Shown: one piece after another, positions 47,738 to 58,480 of the stretch
Layout of the letters: the number at the start of each line of letters is the position of its first letter
Position numbering within the stretch: position 1 is the stretch's first letter
From: Sipunculus nudus
Lineage: Eukaryota > Annelida > Sipuncula > Golfingiida > Sipunculidae
Length of the DNA: 64,000 nt
Assembly: GCA_026874595.1 (NCBI GenBank)
Contig: CM049310.1
Location: 17,274,058 to 17,338,057, forward strand
Direction of reading: 5' to 3'
Made by a program: the position numbers and the translations under genes
The notes under the pieces: generated by a model
Told to the model about the DNA's origin: nothing
The model's input: only the letters and a program-made list of their open reading frames with translations
The model's database searches: none

Positions 47738-48250
47738 CTATGGGGCTGTCCCACTTAGGCGACTCTACAGGCGACTAGACTGTCGCCTCATGGTCGCCGA
47801 AAAACAGGTGACAGGACCTCCGCTACAACAATAGTCTACGACAAGCTACAAATGGTTGGCGACTGTCTGAAGACAAGCTGCCGACTACCGGCGACACAGT
47901 CGCCGCGACAAAGGACAATCACCAACGACAACCTACGGCCACATTAACTAACGACAATCCGCGACCACACTGGCGACAACCTACGACACCAGAATTCTTG
48001 CTACGTCCACCCGCGACAAGCTTCGACGATTCTTCACCATGTGCTTTGTGAGGAGCCGGACACAATGACGGGCCTTGTTTTAAGTAACAACAGCCCGCGA
48101 CAACACACGACAACCCACGTCACCTGGCGACAGCCTACGACAGGACCTACGACAACCCGCGTCAGCTGGCGACAGCCCACGACAGCACATACGCCAGTAG
48201 AAGACAGGCTACGCTCACTGGCGACAAAACAGCTGTCGCCTGAGAATTTT
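47738..48250 (+). repeat. CGAC-rich repeat element with inverted GGCGAC ends
   Basis: A GC-rich island in AT-rich surroundings. It begins GGGGCTGTCCCACTTAGGCG and is built from degenerate GGCGACAACCTACGACA-like units. Two clear 42-bp tandem units lie at 48107-48148 and 48149-48190. Near the right end a hairpin (GGCGACA at 48220-48226 with TGTCGCC at 48234-48240) mirrors the AGGCGAC motifs of the left end. This suggests a non-autonomous DNA transposon with repetitive subterminal regions. Open frames across it follow the repeat and are not genes. Confidence 0.55.
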
Positions 48251-48317
48251 GAACATGTTGAAAATCCAGTCCAATGTTGAAATCAACATTATAATATTGA
48301 GTCAGATTAAATCTAGC

Positions 48318-48425
48318 CCCTATGCTCTTTACACAGCGCTTTATCCAAAGGCCAACTACCTATACCGTAAGGAATATCAGTAGCTTCTTTAGAAGCGCAA
48401 GATTTCCGCTTCCTCGAGAGCGGAT
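48318..48425 (+). mobile_element. Deleted copy of the hAT-like palindromic element
   Basis: CTCTTTACACAGCGCTTTA and ACTACCTATA match the outer left arm near 41200-41240. The sequence then jumps directly to GAAGCGCAAGATTTCCGC, matching 41616-41635. A deletion of about 350 bp relative to the element at 41117 explains it. Confidence 0.7.
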
Positions 48426-48782
48426 CTAGTCCCCTGCAGCGACGAAACGTCTAGCTTATACTGTTAACGGGCGACTATTTTCTTCGCCTGCCCTTACCTA
48501 GAAATAAGTGGTGTTTGAACACAGTACGATCGTATTTTCCGGTAAAGGCAGCTCAAGTATCAGTTTCACGGACGGGGTCAAATTTAAACTTGTTCACCAT
48601 GGCAAAATGTTCTTTATTTCAATAGAACTGCAACGTATTGGCAACTTTAAGTACATTTTACTTTGGTTATTGTGTATTTTGGTCTTAGAAGACGCGGGTC
48701 GTACTGCTTATAACAACCATTACAGAAGCAGTAAGAATCTATATGTAGCGGTTATAATGCTTTGTGTACTGATCCTTTGTTA

Positions 48783-48906
48783 GGGTAATTGGCATATTTA
48801 AACTGGGAAGTTACGCAATTAGCTTATCAATTGTGTACTGGTGTACTTTATTAGGGTAATTGGCATATTTAAACTGGGAAGTTATGCAATTAGCTTATCA
48901 ATTGTC
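48783..48906 (+). repeat. 71-bp tandem duplication
   Basis: GGGTAATTGGCATATTTAAA begins at 48783 and again at 48854. About 53 bp are identical save for one C/T difference, so the duplication is recent. The second unit is incomplete at its end. Confidence 0.93.
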
Positions 48907-49329
48907 TAGAAATTTTGTCTTACAAAAGGGGATACTTGGATACTGATGGGGTTTCTCCCTTTTATAGACACAGATCACACAGAGCTTAGAATCCCACCCA
49001 AGTGCATGGGGTGGTTACTAAAATGTACTCTCAGATATATTTAACATTTAAGTCACCCTGGGTGCTAGATTTAATCGGGCTAGTACCGACGATACGTGTG
49101 CCGAATCTTGATAGCCAAATCAGAGCGGAGCCAGGTCAACCTTTCTGGAGTTTTGTAATGAGCTGGTAGGTACTGAATGTCGCATATTTTTTACCCTGTG
49201 CTTTTTGCAGGTACAGTTGTTCATGATATACAGATCGCTTGTGCTAGGATTCTCCAAGAAACCCCCTCCCCTAAATAGTCATCAAAGAATGGCAAATTAT
49301 GCTTATAAAGAAATCAAACGAGGAAGTAG

Positions 49330-49760
49330 ACGTGAGGCATATAAAGGAGTACACGAATTTTGCGTGAGACGACATCATCATTGCCAGAGTAATTCCGATT
49401 GTATATATAAGCCATTTATTCTGTGAAAAAAATTAAGAAATTATATGACTGTATATAGAAAAGTGAAAGTTTATGTAAGCTCAACGTACATCCTGAAAAA
49501 CGACGTGTTTAGTTGTCTGTTGATGGAAGTATAGGGTATGATAACAAATACATACACGCCGTTGAAGGCACTTGCATGCGAATATTCAACTAAAAGCTGC
49601 CAATGTGGAAAGACAGGCTCAGGCAGACACTCTTACACAGTATTACACGCTTGTCCTGGACCGTGTTGATTGTCATCAGGTTGATCGGAAACTGACAATA
49701 CTCCCATGAAAATGGTAGATTTACATCCTTCAGCGCCAAGAATTTGTATTAGGAAGTTGC
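49330..49760 (+). repeat. Diverged duplicated segment, copy 2
   Basis: Counterpart of 45690-46210, about 3.6 kb downstream in the same orientation. No coding sequence is evident in either copy. Confidence 0.6.
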
Positions 49761-51908
49761 TCGGTACAAACGTCATAGTTTGTGCAATGGATGCTTAAAT
49801 CAGCTATTTTCCCTTGGCATGCAGCACATGAGGTCTGTGTGACATTGTTTAAAGGCCTTCTCTGGATTTAAGTTAGACGATGTTAGGTCTAAATAATAAA
49901 TTTGAGCCGGTCTGCTCAAAAATTAGTCCAATCTGTTTATTTTCTCTCCTAACAACTATATTGGGCACAGTGACCCCGTTTTCGAATTCAAGTGAGATAC
50001 TATGTCGGTCTCCCTAGATATCAGGTAAGATGTTTATAAGACCATTATTAAAATATGTGTTCTGTCTAACTATCAGCATGCTCAAATGTCTTGTTTCTCC
50101 TGTTTTCATAGTTTATTGGCCACATTGTCCAAATTTTGTTTGCGAGGAGATGTTTCTCTAATATAAGGTGAGAAGATATTCCAGCAAATAGATTTGTACC
50201 TTGTCTTTCAGGGTGCTTAATCATGTTTTGCCTTAAGTACGCAACATTATAGTCACAGTGGCTTTATTTCAGGTTTCATAGAAGATTTGTACAGGTACAA
50301 CCATGAAACTAAGGTTATTTATTCGTTCTTTTGAAACATCCGGTTTCTTTCATGTTAAAAATTCAGTTGTAAAAAATTGTTTGGATCAGTATTAACATTT
50401 CTATTGAAAAAGCTCATCACAAAATCGAAAAAAAAGGAAAAGATATCTGTCTTGTTGAATATTTGTCTTGTTGTTGTGAAAACAGAAAAATTAGTGATTT
50501 GCCGTTACTGTGAAATATCTTCCTATGGTTGCCATGATACCCTTAGCGACCAAAACTGAATCATTGTGATAATTACAGGAATTCTGCTCAGTCTACGATT
50601 GAAATACTTTAAAAAGTATAGATACAGCTGTTAACCCAGGTACCTTTGTATTAAAGCTAAATAATGCACATGTTAATATGATCTCATTTTATATAATGTA
50701 TTAAATGACATGGGCAGCAAATTCTACAACAAGGCAAGTCGATATAATTACAAACCCATTAGCACTTTTAACCTATTTTTAACCTAAAACTGCTTCCCAA
50801 AAAGCAGCGGGCCGTTAAAGTACAGATTACCAGTCTACGCCTTCAGCAAAGCCTTTTAAACACTGCAGTTTCTTAAGATCCCCAGTTCGGAACTCGCCAG
50901 TCCCTTAAACGAAAAAATATGGTGAATGCATGATAGAACCATGATAATCGTTCCACTATCTTCATCCTAATTAAAAATTTCACAATATATGATAACCCCG
51001 TGCATTTTTAACCTCATATCCGAAAAGCATAAGACAACTAGAATGTTTATGGTAAGATAATTGATTACCGTCATCCTCGTCAGTATTGAAGCATGTTCAT
51101 CTATTTCCTCCACTCAGCATCCCTTCACGCATACAAATGTTCGACTGAAGCTGTGATTTTACTATGCAGATTTAAACAGAATTACGCGTATTTATAGTTC
51201 GTAAATGTTGATTATATAATGCTTCGTTCGTTCTACGTCATCAGTCACGTTTCGTTTCGCGAGCGAAAGTCCCCATTCTACAGCTCAAAGCCTATCCTAG
51301 CTATCACATAACTTAACAAAAACGTTTCTGGAATGTTATGGTTTGGTCACGGAAAGGACGTCACCAAATTACGTCAGAAATGTTCATGCGCACTAGGTGT
51401 CATCGTTTCAGAAGACGCCATATTTCTGTATCATCTGAATAATTTAAATTATACCAACTGCAGTGGAAGTCAGTAAAATTAAGACATAAATTAAGACCCA
51501 AAGAAAACTAAGATATAATTATTTTGTGAAAAAGGAAAATTTAAGTGCCAATACGAAGAGTGTTGGGAACTTCAAAATATACCCATGCCCAGGTTTGATG
51601 TTTTTGCATGCTCTGAGGGCATAACTAGTAAATCTATAAACAGAATGATGAAAATGTGGCCCTTGCTGTACAAAACACTCTGTGTAAAGAAGCAGTCTGC
51701 AGAAATAAATTTATATCATTATTTTAAGATATTGCAAACAAAGTCCAGTTTGAACGTCACAACAACGTCCTAGAACAATCCGTTCTTTTACCATCCTTAG
51801 TTCTTGGTATAAATTGTACCGGAGCGTACATTTGTATTTTTTGCTACAATATATGAAACAGCACGGAAGCATATTGCTGCCACCTGGTAAAAGAAAAATA
51901 AATTATTA
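49761..51908. other. Unassigned intergenic DNA
   Basis: About 2.1 kb with no gene, RNA or recognisable transposon. Short open frames (60-62 codons) have no motifs. Confidence 0.5.
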
Positions 51909-52063
51909 ATCTCGAACGTACTACATACTTTCTCGTACGTACGATATATTATCTCGTACGTATCCAACATATTATCTCGTGCGTACGATGTATTATCTCG
52001 TGCGTACGACATACTAGGCCTGTCTCGTAGGTACCATATACTATCTCGTACGCGCGACATATT
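51909..52063 (+). repeat. CGTACG minisatellite, about 7 units
   Basis: Imperfect units of 20-26 bp with consensus ATCTCGTACGTACGAYATATT start at 51909, 51931, 51951, 51974, 51995, 52021 and 52043. Each contains a CGTACG-like palindrome, so single strands could form serial hairpins. It gives a spurious repetitive open frame on the minus strand (51797-52129). Confidence 0.85.
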
Positions 52064-52076
52064 GTCTTGGACAAAA

Positions 52077-52198
52077 GGTACAGCTACTAAATAGCCTGAT
52101 TTAAGTGATAGTCTAAATTGATCTGTCACGTTTCTGATCAGGTACAGCTACTAAATAGCCTGATTTAAGTAATAGTCTATTTTGATCTTTCCAAGATT
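52077..52198 (+). repeat. 64-bp tandem duplication
   Basis: GGTACAGCTACTAAATAGCC starts at 52077 and again at 52141. The two units share about 45 bp almost exactly and then diverge slightly. They directly follow the CGTACG minisatellite. Confidence 0.9.
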
Positions 52199-52779
52199 AA
52201 ATTTTTGACATAACGCACAGTGTAGAGGGTCGTTTAAAATATTTAATGCATAAACAACCATTGATATGATTGGTGGGTAGCTGAACAGTAAACACCCATT
52301 TTATTGGGTAATCATAATTTTAATTTGAACTAAATAATAACAAAAAATATTAAAGCTATCACCCATGGACGTGCGATTAACCTGTGACAGAAGAATACGA
52401 AATCCTAATGCAAGTCTTTTTTCTCACATGTCAGACTGAAGTGGTGATAAAATCTACAACTGAGATCGGTATGATTTGCTGATTAAAATAAGATCTTATA
52501 TGTGGTACGTGTACATGTAACTCGGCCTGCACTGCATGAAGTTCAGCTTATGGGATCAAGCATTTCGTTTCAAAATCAATATAATTAATACGGAGTTGGT
52601 TTTTTCTAGACCACGGTTTACCTGCTTCCGTTCTGATTTGACTCTCCAAATTCGGCAGCCGTATCGGTGGTGTACTCTTCTCGGGCAAGTTTGTTTTATT
52701 TTGCGGGATTATGCCCTATTAAGCTGAATAATTAATAATTTTAATATTTCTCCACTAGGTGCCCCTATTTCTTTTGTGC

Positions 52780-53605
52780 TGCAAGGTCCTGTGACGCTTT
52801 TTCAGGAGGCGCCTCGGGGATTTTCACTGACCTGTTAGGAGCGTGGCTAGCGCGCATGTCCATCCAAAGTCATTTCCGTGCAGTACGCGGTCACGCGGGT
52901 CCACTCTTATCCCCATTGATCCCCAATATTGATTGTAACGCCTCTAAAGGAATTTTCTCTCTCAAATAGAAAGTAAAGGTTTTTAACCAAAAGACCACAT
53001 GACTCCGCTTTCAATGCGAGGGCTTTTCAGTTTGGTCAACACTGGGCACTAACTCCAGTGATGTGTCCACCGTTTGACAAATTGTTATGGGTTACAGGTA
53101 TGTTGATTTTTATACATTAAAAAAAATTTCCATGATAATCATGGTTTCAGAAGTTCGGCCTAGTCATGTGTTTTATGATTTTTTTTTTTCAAAAAGAAGC
53201 CCCACAACTTAATTATCATTTTGGTTGGGAGGGGGTGGAGTCTGGGGGTGTTTGGGGAGGGGTTCAAATATATCTGTTAAGATCCGTTGTTTGTAAGGAC
53301 ATTGAAACATGAAAAAAATATCACTAGTACATCTTTAAATTGAAAAAAAACTTGAATCTGTAGTCAGGGCGTACAGACCTGCACCAGAATCTCCTTTAAT
53401 ATCACTCATGTGTTCACGTGTATGCGTTTCATGTGTGAACACTGTCATGCTTCAGTGGGTGGCTTGCACACGGGGACAAAGGAATTGTCCTTTGTCATAA
53501 TGGTTTATATGAAAATATATATTGTGGTGATTCTTATTACCCCCAAAATGAAATGGACTTTTGATATGTCTTTAACCTAACCCTCTACAAATATTCAGCA
53601 AACAT
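52780..53605 (+). repeat. 0.8-kb tandem repeat, unit 1
   Basis: Ordered blocks shared with unit 2 are GACGCTTTTTCAGGAGG-like, AAAGGAATTTT, GTAAAGGTTTT-like, CACATG, TTACAGGTATGTTGATT, TTCCATGATAA, AGTTCGGCC, CACCAGAATCT, ACACTGTCATG, TGGTGATTC and CCCTCTACAAAT. Part of this unit also occurs inverted at 47010-47160, so it belongs to a dispersed family. Confidence 0.75.
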
Positions 53606-54345
53606 TTTTCGCCTGTCGCGCTTTTTCAGGAGGGGACCTGTAATCCCCACTTAATCCTTTTCCATTATATCGCCTGTTAAGGAATTTTATTCGGTCAAAA
53701 GGAAGTAAAGATTTTAAATTTTTAATTCAAACGCGGATCACATGTCCACATGAATCTTTTAACAGGGAGCATTTTTTCTGCTGAGTGGACACAATGTAGA
53801 GCTGAGACCCTTTACACGATCACCGTTTTATAGGTTTACAGGTATGTTGATTTCCAAACATTTAGAAGTACTTTTCCATGATAACCATATTTTTAATAGT
53901 TCGGCCGATTTATCGGTTGTTTGAGAAAAAGGGTTTTTTAACAAAAGGAAGCCCGGGGAGGGGGGGGGGGATTGCACACACTTCTAAGGGTCCTCAAACT
54001 CTTAGGGACTCTGAAACCCCCGCCAGAATCTACCAATTAGTCGTTCGTTCATACGTGCACGTTTCATGTAAAACACTGTCATGGTTCAGAAACACGGGTT
54101 CACCGGGCGAGTGGCAGGAAAACTGCATAAGAATGTGCGGCATCTACTCGGGGAAAAAAAAAATTGCCCCTTATAATTATTCCTTTGTGGAATTGTGATT
54201 AAGGCACTTAAGAAAAAAAATATATTATGGTGATTCCGATTACCTTAAAATGTAATGGATAACGGATGCAGTTTTACTCTATCCCTCTACAAATTTTCAG
54301 CAAAATCTGTATATTACATTTTGCGTTAATTTGCTGAAAGACAAT
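53606..54345 (+). repeat. 0.8-kb tandem repeat, unit 2
   Basis: A diverged direct copy of unit 1, with the offset falling from about 820 to 700 bp across the unit because of indels. A 106-codon open frame (53878-54198) lies in it but is not maintained in unit 1, arguing against coding. Confidence 0.75.
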
Positions 54346-54853
54346 GCAACAAACAAAGGGTCAAGTGGTTTATTTGCTAAATAAATATCTTATTTCGAAA
54401 TATATCAACCTGCTTTCGTTTTATCTGGGAGAGTTGTCAATTTTGCATCAGACCTGCTTATTCGATGACAATTTACTGTACTTAATCCAAAAATTTAATA
54501 CTGTTGAAAAATATTTTTCTGGGTCTTTTTCACATTGGCAGCTATACGTTTCGCGTACAAGCGACTTTAAAGACATATGCATGATTATACAAATGACGCA
54601 TGTGTCTGTTAACATGCCTTAGACCATACCCTCAACTGACTACACAATAAAAATCGTGTTTTACGATCTAGCCTGAACTTCAACTAATAATAAGCATTTT
54701 TCATATAATTGCACGGTAGAATGCTTCTGTATACAATCGTTATATCTACGATATTTTCCAAGCAATTAAGCTGTCGGACCTGTGTTGTTTATCGGGGAAA
54801 AAAATTGTGTGATTTCTGGAATAGAATAATTTTTCTTTCTATGTTGATATATG

Positions 54854-54870
54854 GTGGGGGGGGGGGGGGG
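54854..54870. repeat. Poly-G tract
   Basis: About 16 consecutive G residues. Confidence 0.85.
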
Positions 54871-55013
54871 TTGTTCCTGGAGAATTCTAGCAGAAGTAAT
54901 CTTTATATCATATAAGTGAAACACATGACAGAAGTTCCTGCAAAAACCTAAGGATTAAAATATGCGTCGTTTAGTTCCTATCAGCTCATTACAAAAATAT
55001 GCATCACATAGAG

Positions 55014-55040
55014 CCGTGGATTTTCCACGGGAGCAGCTAG
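55014..55040 (+). mobile_element. Helitron-type 3' terminus
   Basis: A 7-bp-stem hairpin (CCGTGGA at 55014-55020, loop TTT, TCCACGG at 55024-55030) is followed by GAGCAG and then CTAG (55037-55040) and T. This is the same architecture as at 32514-32540 and 56312-56341. The element body would lie upstream; its 5' end is not identified. Confidence 0.6.
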
Positions 55041-55160
55041 TATATATGAATCATGAGTTCTCCTCATGGGCATCTCGATCTGTATTAAAGACACCTCAAT
55101 AAGTGACACTTAAGGTTCATATTCATTTGCATAAATATATTATTATTATTATCATATAAT

Positions 55161-56341
55161 TGTATCCGCCAAAACAGAGTTTTGCGGATACTATTTTTTC
55201 AGCTGCACGCCGCCGCCGCCGCCGCGTAGGTGTCCGGAGAACTCCTCCGTAACCGCTGGGCGGAATTTTACGAAACCCGGGATTATGTTCGGGTCACATG
55301 TGAACTGCTGCGCCCCGATTTTGTTTTGACCTCTGACCTTTCCTCTGCGCTCTGCGTCCGTTTGTGCGTCTGTTTCCACACATAAACCCACATATCTCGG
55401 GAACCGTTTGACGGATCAGGAAATTTTTTTTGTACAAATGTAGCCCTTGGAGAGCCTTTAAGATACACCAAAAATGGTGGCGCCACCTGCAACCATGTTT
55501 GCACAGTGTCCATCTGTTCGTCTGCCTTGGGTTAAAATCACTCACATCTCTGCAATGATTTGACTAATTCACCTGAAATTTGGCATGCGTATACATCCTG
55601 GATAGCCTTTCTGATTTTGTGACAGGTGGCGCCACCCACATTCACATTTACGCTGCAGACATCCAAGCTCATATCTCGGGAACCGTTTGACCGATTGGGC
55701 CAAAATTTTGCATGTGTATAAATCTCATATAGCTCTTTATCATACGCAAAACTGGTGGCGCCACCTGCAGCCATTTTTGCACAGTTCCCGTCTGTTTGTC
55801 TGCCTTGGGATAAAATCACTCATATCTCGGCAGTGGTTTGACTAATTCACCTGAAATTTGGCATGCGTATACATCCTGGATAGCCTTTCTGATTTTATGA
55901 CAGGTGGCGCCACCTGCATTCTAGTTTATGCAGCAGACATCCAAGCTCATATCTTGGAAACCGTTTGACCGATTGGGCCAAAGTTTTGCATGTGTATAGT
56001 TCTCACATAGCTCTTTATCATACGCAAAACTGGTGGCGCCACCTTTAACCATTTTTACACAGCGTCCAACTGTTTGTCTGCTACGGGCTTAAATCACTCA
56101 TGAACATATAGTGGTTTGACTTATCTGCCTAAAATTTTGCATATGTATACAACTTGGACGGCTTTCTGGATTTTTGTGGTAGGTGGCGCAACCTACATAC
56201 ACCATTTGGCTGCAGACATCCATGCTAATAAGCAACACTTCACTCTATTTCCCCTTGCCACTCAATCCATGCCTCACTTCACCCGTTCCACTGTGATTTA
56301 GGCGGATACACGTAGTCGCTTGTCGACTACCCGTATTCTAG
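55161..56341 (+). mobile_element. Mini-Helitron (HINE/pearl-like) with internal 278-bp tandem repeats
   Basis: TGTATCCGCC (55161-55170) near the left end is repeated inverted as GGCGGATACA (56301-56310), like the subterminal inverted repeats of Helentron-related non-autonomous elements. The right inverted repeat is followed by a hairpin (GTAGTCG 56312-56318 with CGACTAC 56324-56330), 7 nt, and CTAG (56338-56341) then TT. A second hairpin (55163-55190) follows the left end. The core is a tandem array marked by GGTGGCGCCACC at 55476, 55625, 55754, 55903, 56032 and 56182 (last copy with one mismatch). Spacing alternates 149 and 129 bp, giving a 278-bp higher-order period. There is no coding sequence; open frames of 60-93 codons within follow the repeat. 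Confidence 0.7.
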
Positions 56342-56446
56342 TTATTCACTCATTTTGGCTGAATATGAAAGTTGTTCAGCAAATCTATGCCGGCACACGG
56401 CTAAACCCAGTCCGTCTGTGTCTGTTTACCATAACAATACAGCATG

Positions 56447-56450
<4 letters not shown>

Positions 56451-56538
<88 letters not shown>

Positions 56539-56539
56539 T
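56451..56539. repeat. Compound (TA)n-(GA)n microsatellite
   Basis: About 40 bp of TA followed by about 48 bp of GA with small interruptions. Open frames of alternating residues on the minus strand are artefacts of it. Confidence 0.95.
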
Positions 56540-56639
56540 CTAAGTCGCGCACACGTGACAATAATATAAAAGAGAGGATACATGAAAGAAGAAACACCCA
56601 GAGAAGCTTGAACAAACCTTGATTTGTGACATTTGGGTG

Positions 56640-56710
56640 GAGCGCTGTGGCGTGAGCGCTGTATTTGTTTTCCGTCATTGATCGCGCCCAGGGCAAGCTA
56701 ATGGTTTTCG
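56640..56710 (+). repeat. Short dispersed repeat
   Basis: TGTATTTGTTTTCCGTCATTG followed by a GCGCCC...GCAAGCTAAT-like stretch resembles 15845-15895. The similarity is short and the class unknown. Confidence 0.35.
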
Positions 56711-56858
56711 ATCAAAATTTTGACAGATACCATAAAATTTTAAGGAGATTACTTTGTATTTCATGTATACTTAATATGCCTGCAGGCTGCATGGCATGTG
56801 AAATGTAAATAGGTCCATTAGAAGCCACTTTTCGTGTATATAAAACTCTCTACTACAG

Positions 56859-56861
<3 letters not shown>

Positions 56862-56897
<36 letters not shown>
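56862..56897. repeat. (CT)n microsatellite
   Basis: About 36 bp of CT repeats, followed within 20 bp by short TA and GT runs. Confidence 0.95.
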
Positions 56898-56901
<4 letters not shown>

Positions 56902-57100
56902 AATATATATATATATATGTGTGTGTGTGTATGCATATATATTATATATTATACAAACATAATCGAATCTATTCCTATCGGAGATGTACGAACACAAATA
57001 TGCAACCAATTTAATCAATTATAAAAGAAAGCGTCCGTTCATTGGTTTAAATAACATTGGCACACCACCAGTACATATTATAAAAAAATCAGGCTATATA

Positions 57101-57101
57101 C

Positions 57102-57138
<37 letters not shown>
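57101..57138. repeat. (TA)n microsatellite
   Basis: About 38 bp of TA, 35 bp upstream of solo LTR D. Confidence 0.95.
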
Positions 57139-57142
<4 letters not shown>

Positions 57143-57172
57143 TTGTTTTAATGTTATATATGTTATATATAT

Positions 57173-57985
57173 TGTTACATGTGCCTTTTTTATTGTGTGA
57201 CACGGGCGTAACTCGTGTTGTAGCGCCCGTGTCTGGCCGCTTGTTGCACTCTCAGTTTAATCCATACTGGTTGAACTCTCGTTGTCATGCTAGCTTTGGG
57301 CTTTCTCGCCTGGCCGAGCCGGGGCGAGCTCACGTGTGGACCCTGGTATGTAGAGACACAGCGGTGTTTTTCTAGATGGTTCCTGTAACTCGTGTTTACC
57401 GTGTATTAAGTTAGATACTTTAGAATGTTCGAGCAATGGAAGGTTCTCGGCTAGAGGTAAAAAGTTGTTAATAAGAGGCTCTGTTTTAGAACCAGGAGAG
57501 AGGTGAGAGAATATTCGAGCGGATACAGACGTGTGTATTTCAGTGGGACCTATCCGATTATCCAGTAATTTCAGGGATTCTACTATTACTTACTCTATAC
57601 AATTTAATGCTTGCCTGCCTCAATCTGACTTTCTGGATTGTTTTAAGAGCTTTACATTGGAATGTTTTTCTCTGAGAGAATTTGTGTGAACTGTTCGCCG
57701 GGTATATACATTTTAAAGGACTTATCGTTGTGACAGTGGTGGTATCCAGGTACTGCGCACTTTGTTTATTTTACTGTGTGATTGTATTGATTTGGTGTAT
57801 TGTAATGTTAGGGTTGTTTTATGAATAAATGGTAGTTATTTGTTAAAAAAAACACTGACTTCTTTATTCATTCCCCTAGACATTTCACGCTGACTAGTGT
57901 TACAGAATCTAATTTTTTTTATCTCCATAACCAAATTTATGCTCGTCACGACCACGTGATCTGTTTGTTATTGGGTTCCGTAACA
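57173..57985 (+). mobile_element. Solo LTR of the Gmr1-like Gypsy family, copy D
   Basis: An 813-bp solo LTR on the plus strand, starting TGTTACATGTGCC and ending GGGTTCCGTAACA. Flanks ATAT (57169-57172 and 57986-57989) form a 4-bp duplication, though this is in AT-rich DNA and so is less informative than the others. It aligns with the interrupted 5' LTR of the element at 23702 and shows the LINE target sequence uninterrupted, apart from one substitution. AATAAA is at 57824-57829. The TATA region is degraded (TTAATAAGAGG). The 74-codon open frame at 57151-57375 is incidental. Confidence 0.92.
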
Positions 57986-58060
57986 ATATACTAAATTTAT
58001 AAAGAAAAATAGAGAACTTACTTTTCATAATACTCATTAACCGCCAATTCAATATAACCC

Positions 58061-58070
58061 CCCCCCCCCC
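58061..58070. repeat. Poly-C tract
   Basis: About ten C residues followed shortly by a poly-T run. Confidence 0.8.
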
Positions 58071-58359
58071 GTATTCTCAATTTTTTTTTATCCGCCAGTG
58101 TTTATTCATTATAAAATTTTAAGCATCTTTCAGCTCACCTGTATAAGCTGTATTACCACCGCTTCTATCGTCTGTTTATGAGAAGCTTTTCTCAGGAATT
58201 ACTGATGGATGTTTATCAAATTTTGTGCACGTGCATGCTTAGTCGGGCAGGGATTAGCACATCCCACTTTCGGTGGTGATCGACACATTTAAACTATATT
58301 TATTTTACACGGACTGTACAAACAGTTATTGTAACTAATACTAGACACTGTTTATGGCT

Positions 58360-58480
58360 CAGGTTATGGCGGTTCGGTCATGTGGTGGAGTGAACTCTAA
58401 TATCCAATGCCTGGAATCGAACCCTGGTCACCAGCGGAAGGAGCTGAGTGATTTACGCCATGACTGTTCAGGCCCTCTAT
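58360..58480 (-). mobile_element. tRNA-derived SINE fragment
   Basis: On the minus strand there is a perfect B box, GGTTCGATTCC (58413-58423), inside CCAGGGTTCGATTCCAGGCA. Upstream, TGGCGTAAATCAC could be a shortened A box. The A-B spacing is shorter than in a tRNA, consistent with a small deletion in the A-box region. The rest of the body runs toward lower coordinates without recognisable termini. This is not a functional tRNA. Confidence 0.5.

Noticed and set aside
48508-48783. 91-codon open frame with a hydrophobic C-terminal stretch
   Set aside because: No family similarity; it ends at the 71-bp tandem duplication and has no promoter or partner exon.
51909-52198. CRISPR-like array
   Set aside because: Units are contiguous and imperfect with no unique spacers, and the window is eukaryotic.
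55191-55819. Several 60-93 codon minus-strand open frames with similar sequences
   Set aside because: Similarity among them comes from the 278-bp tandem repeat of the mini-Helitron, not from a protein family.
56401-57018. Minus-strand open frames with alternating Ser/Leu, Tyr/Ile or Glu/Arg
   Set aside because: Direct translations of the TA, GA and CT microsatellites.
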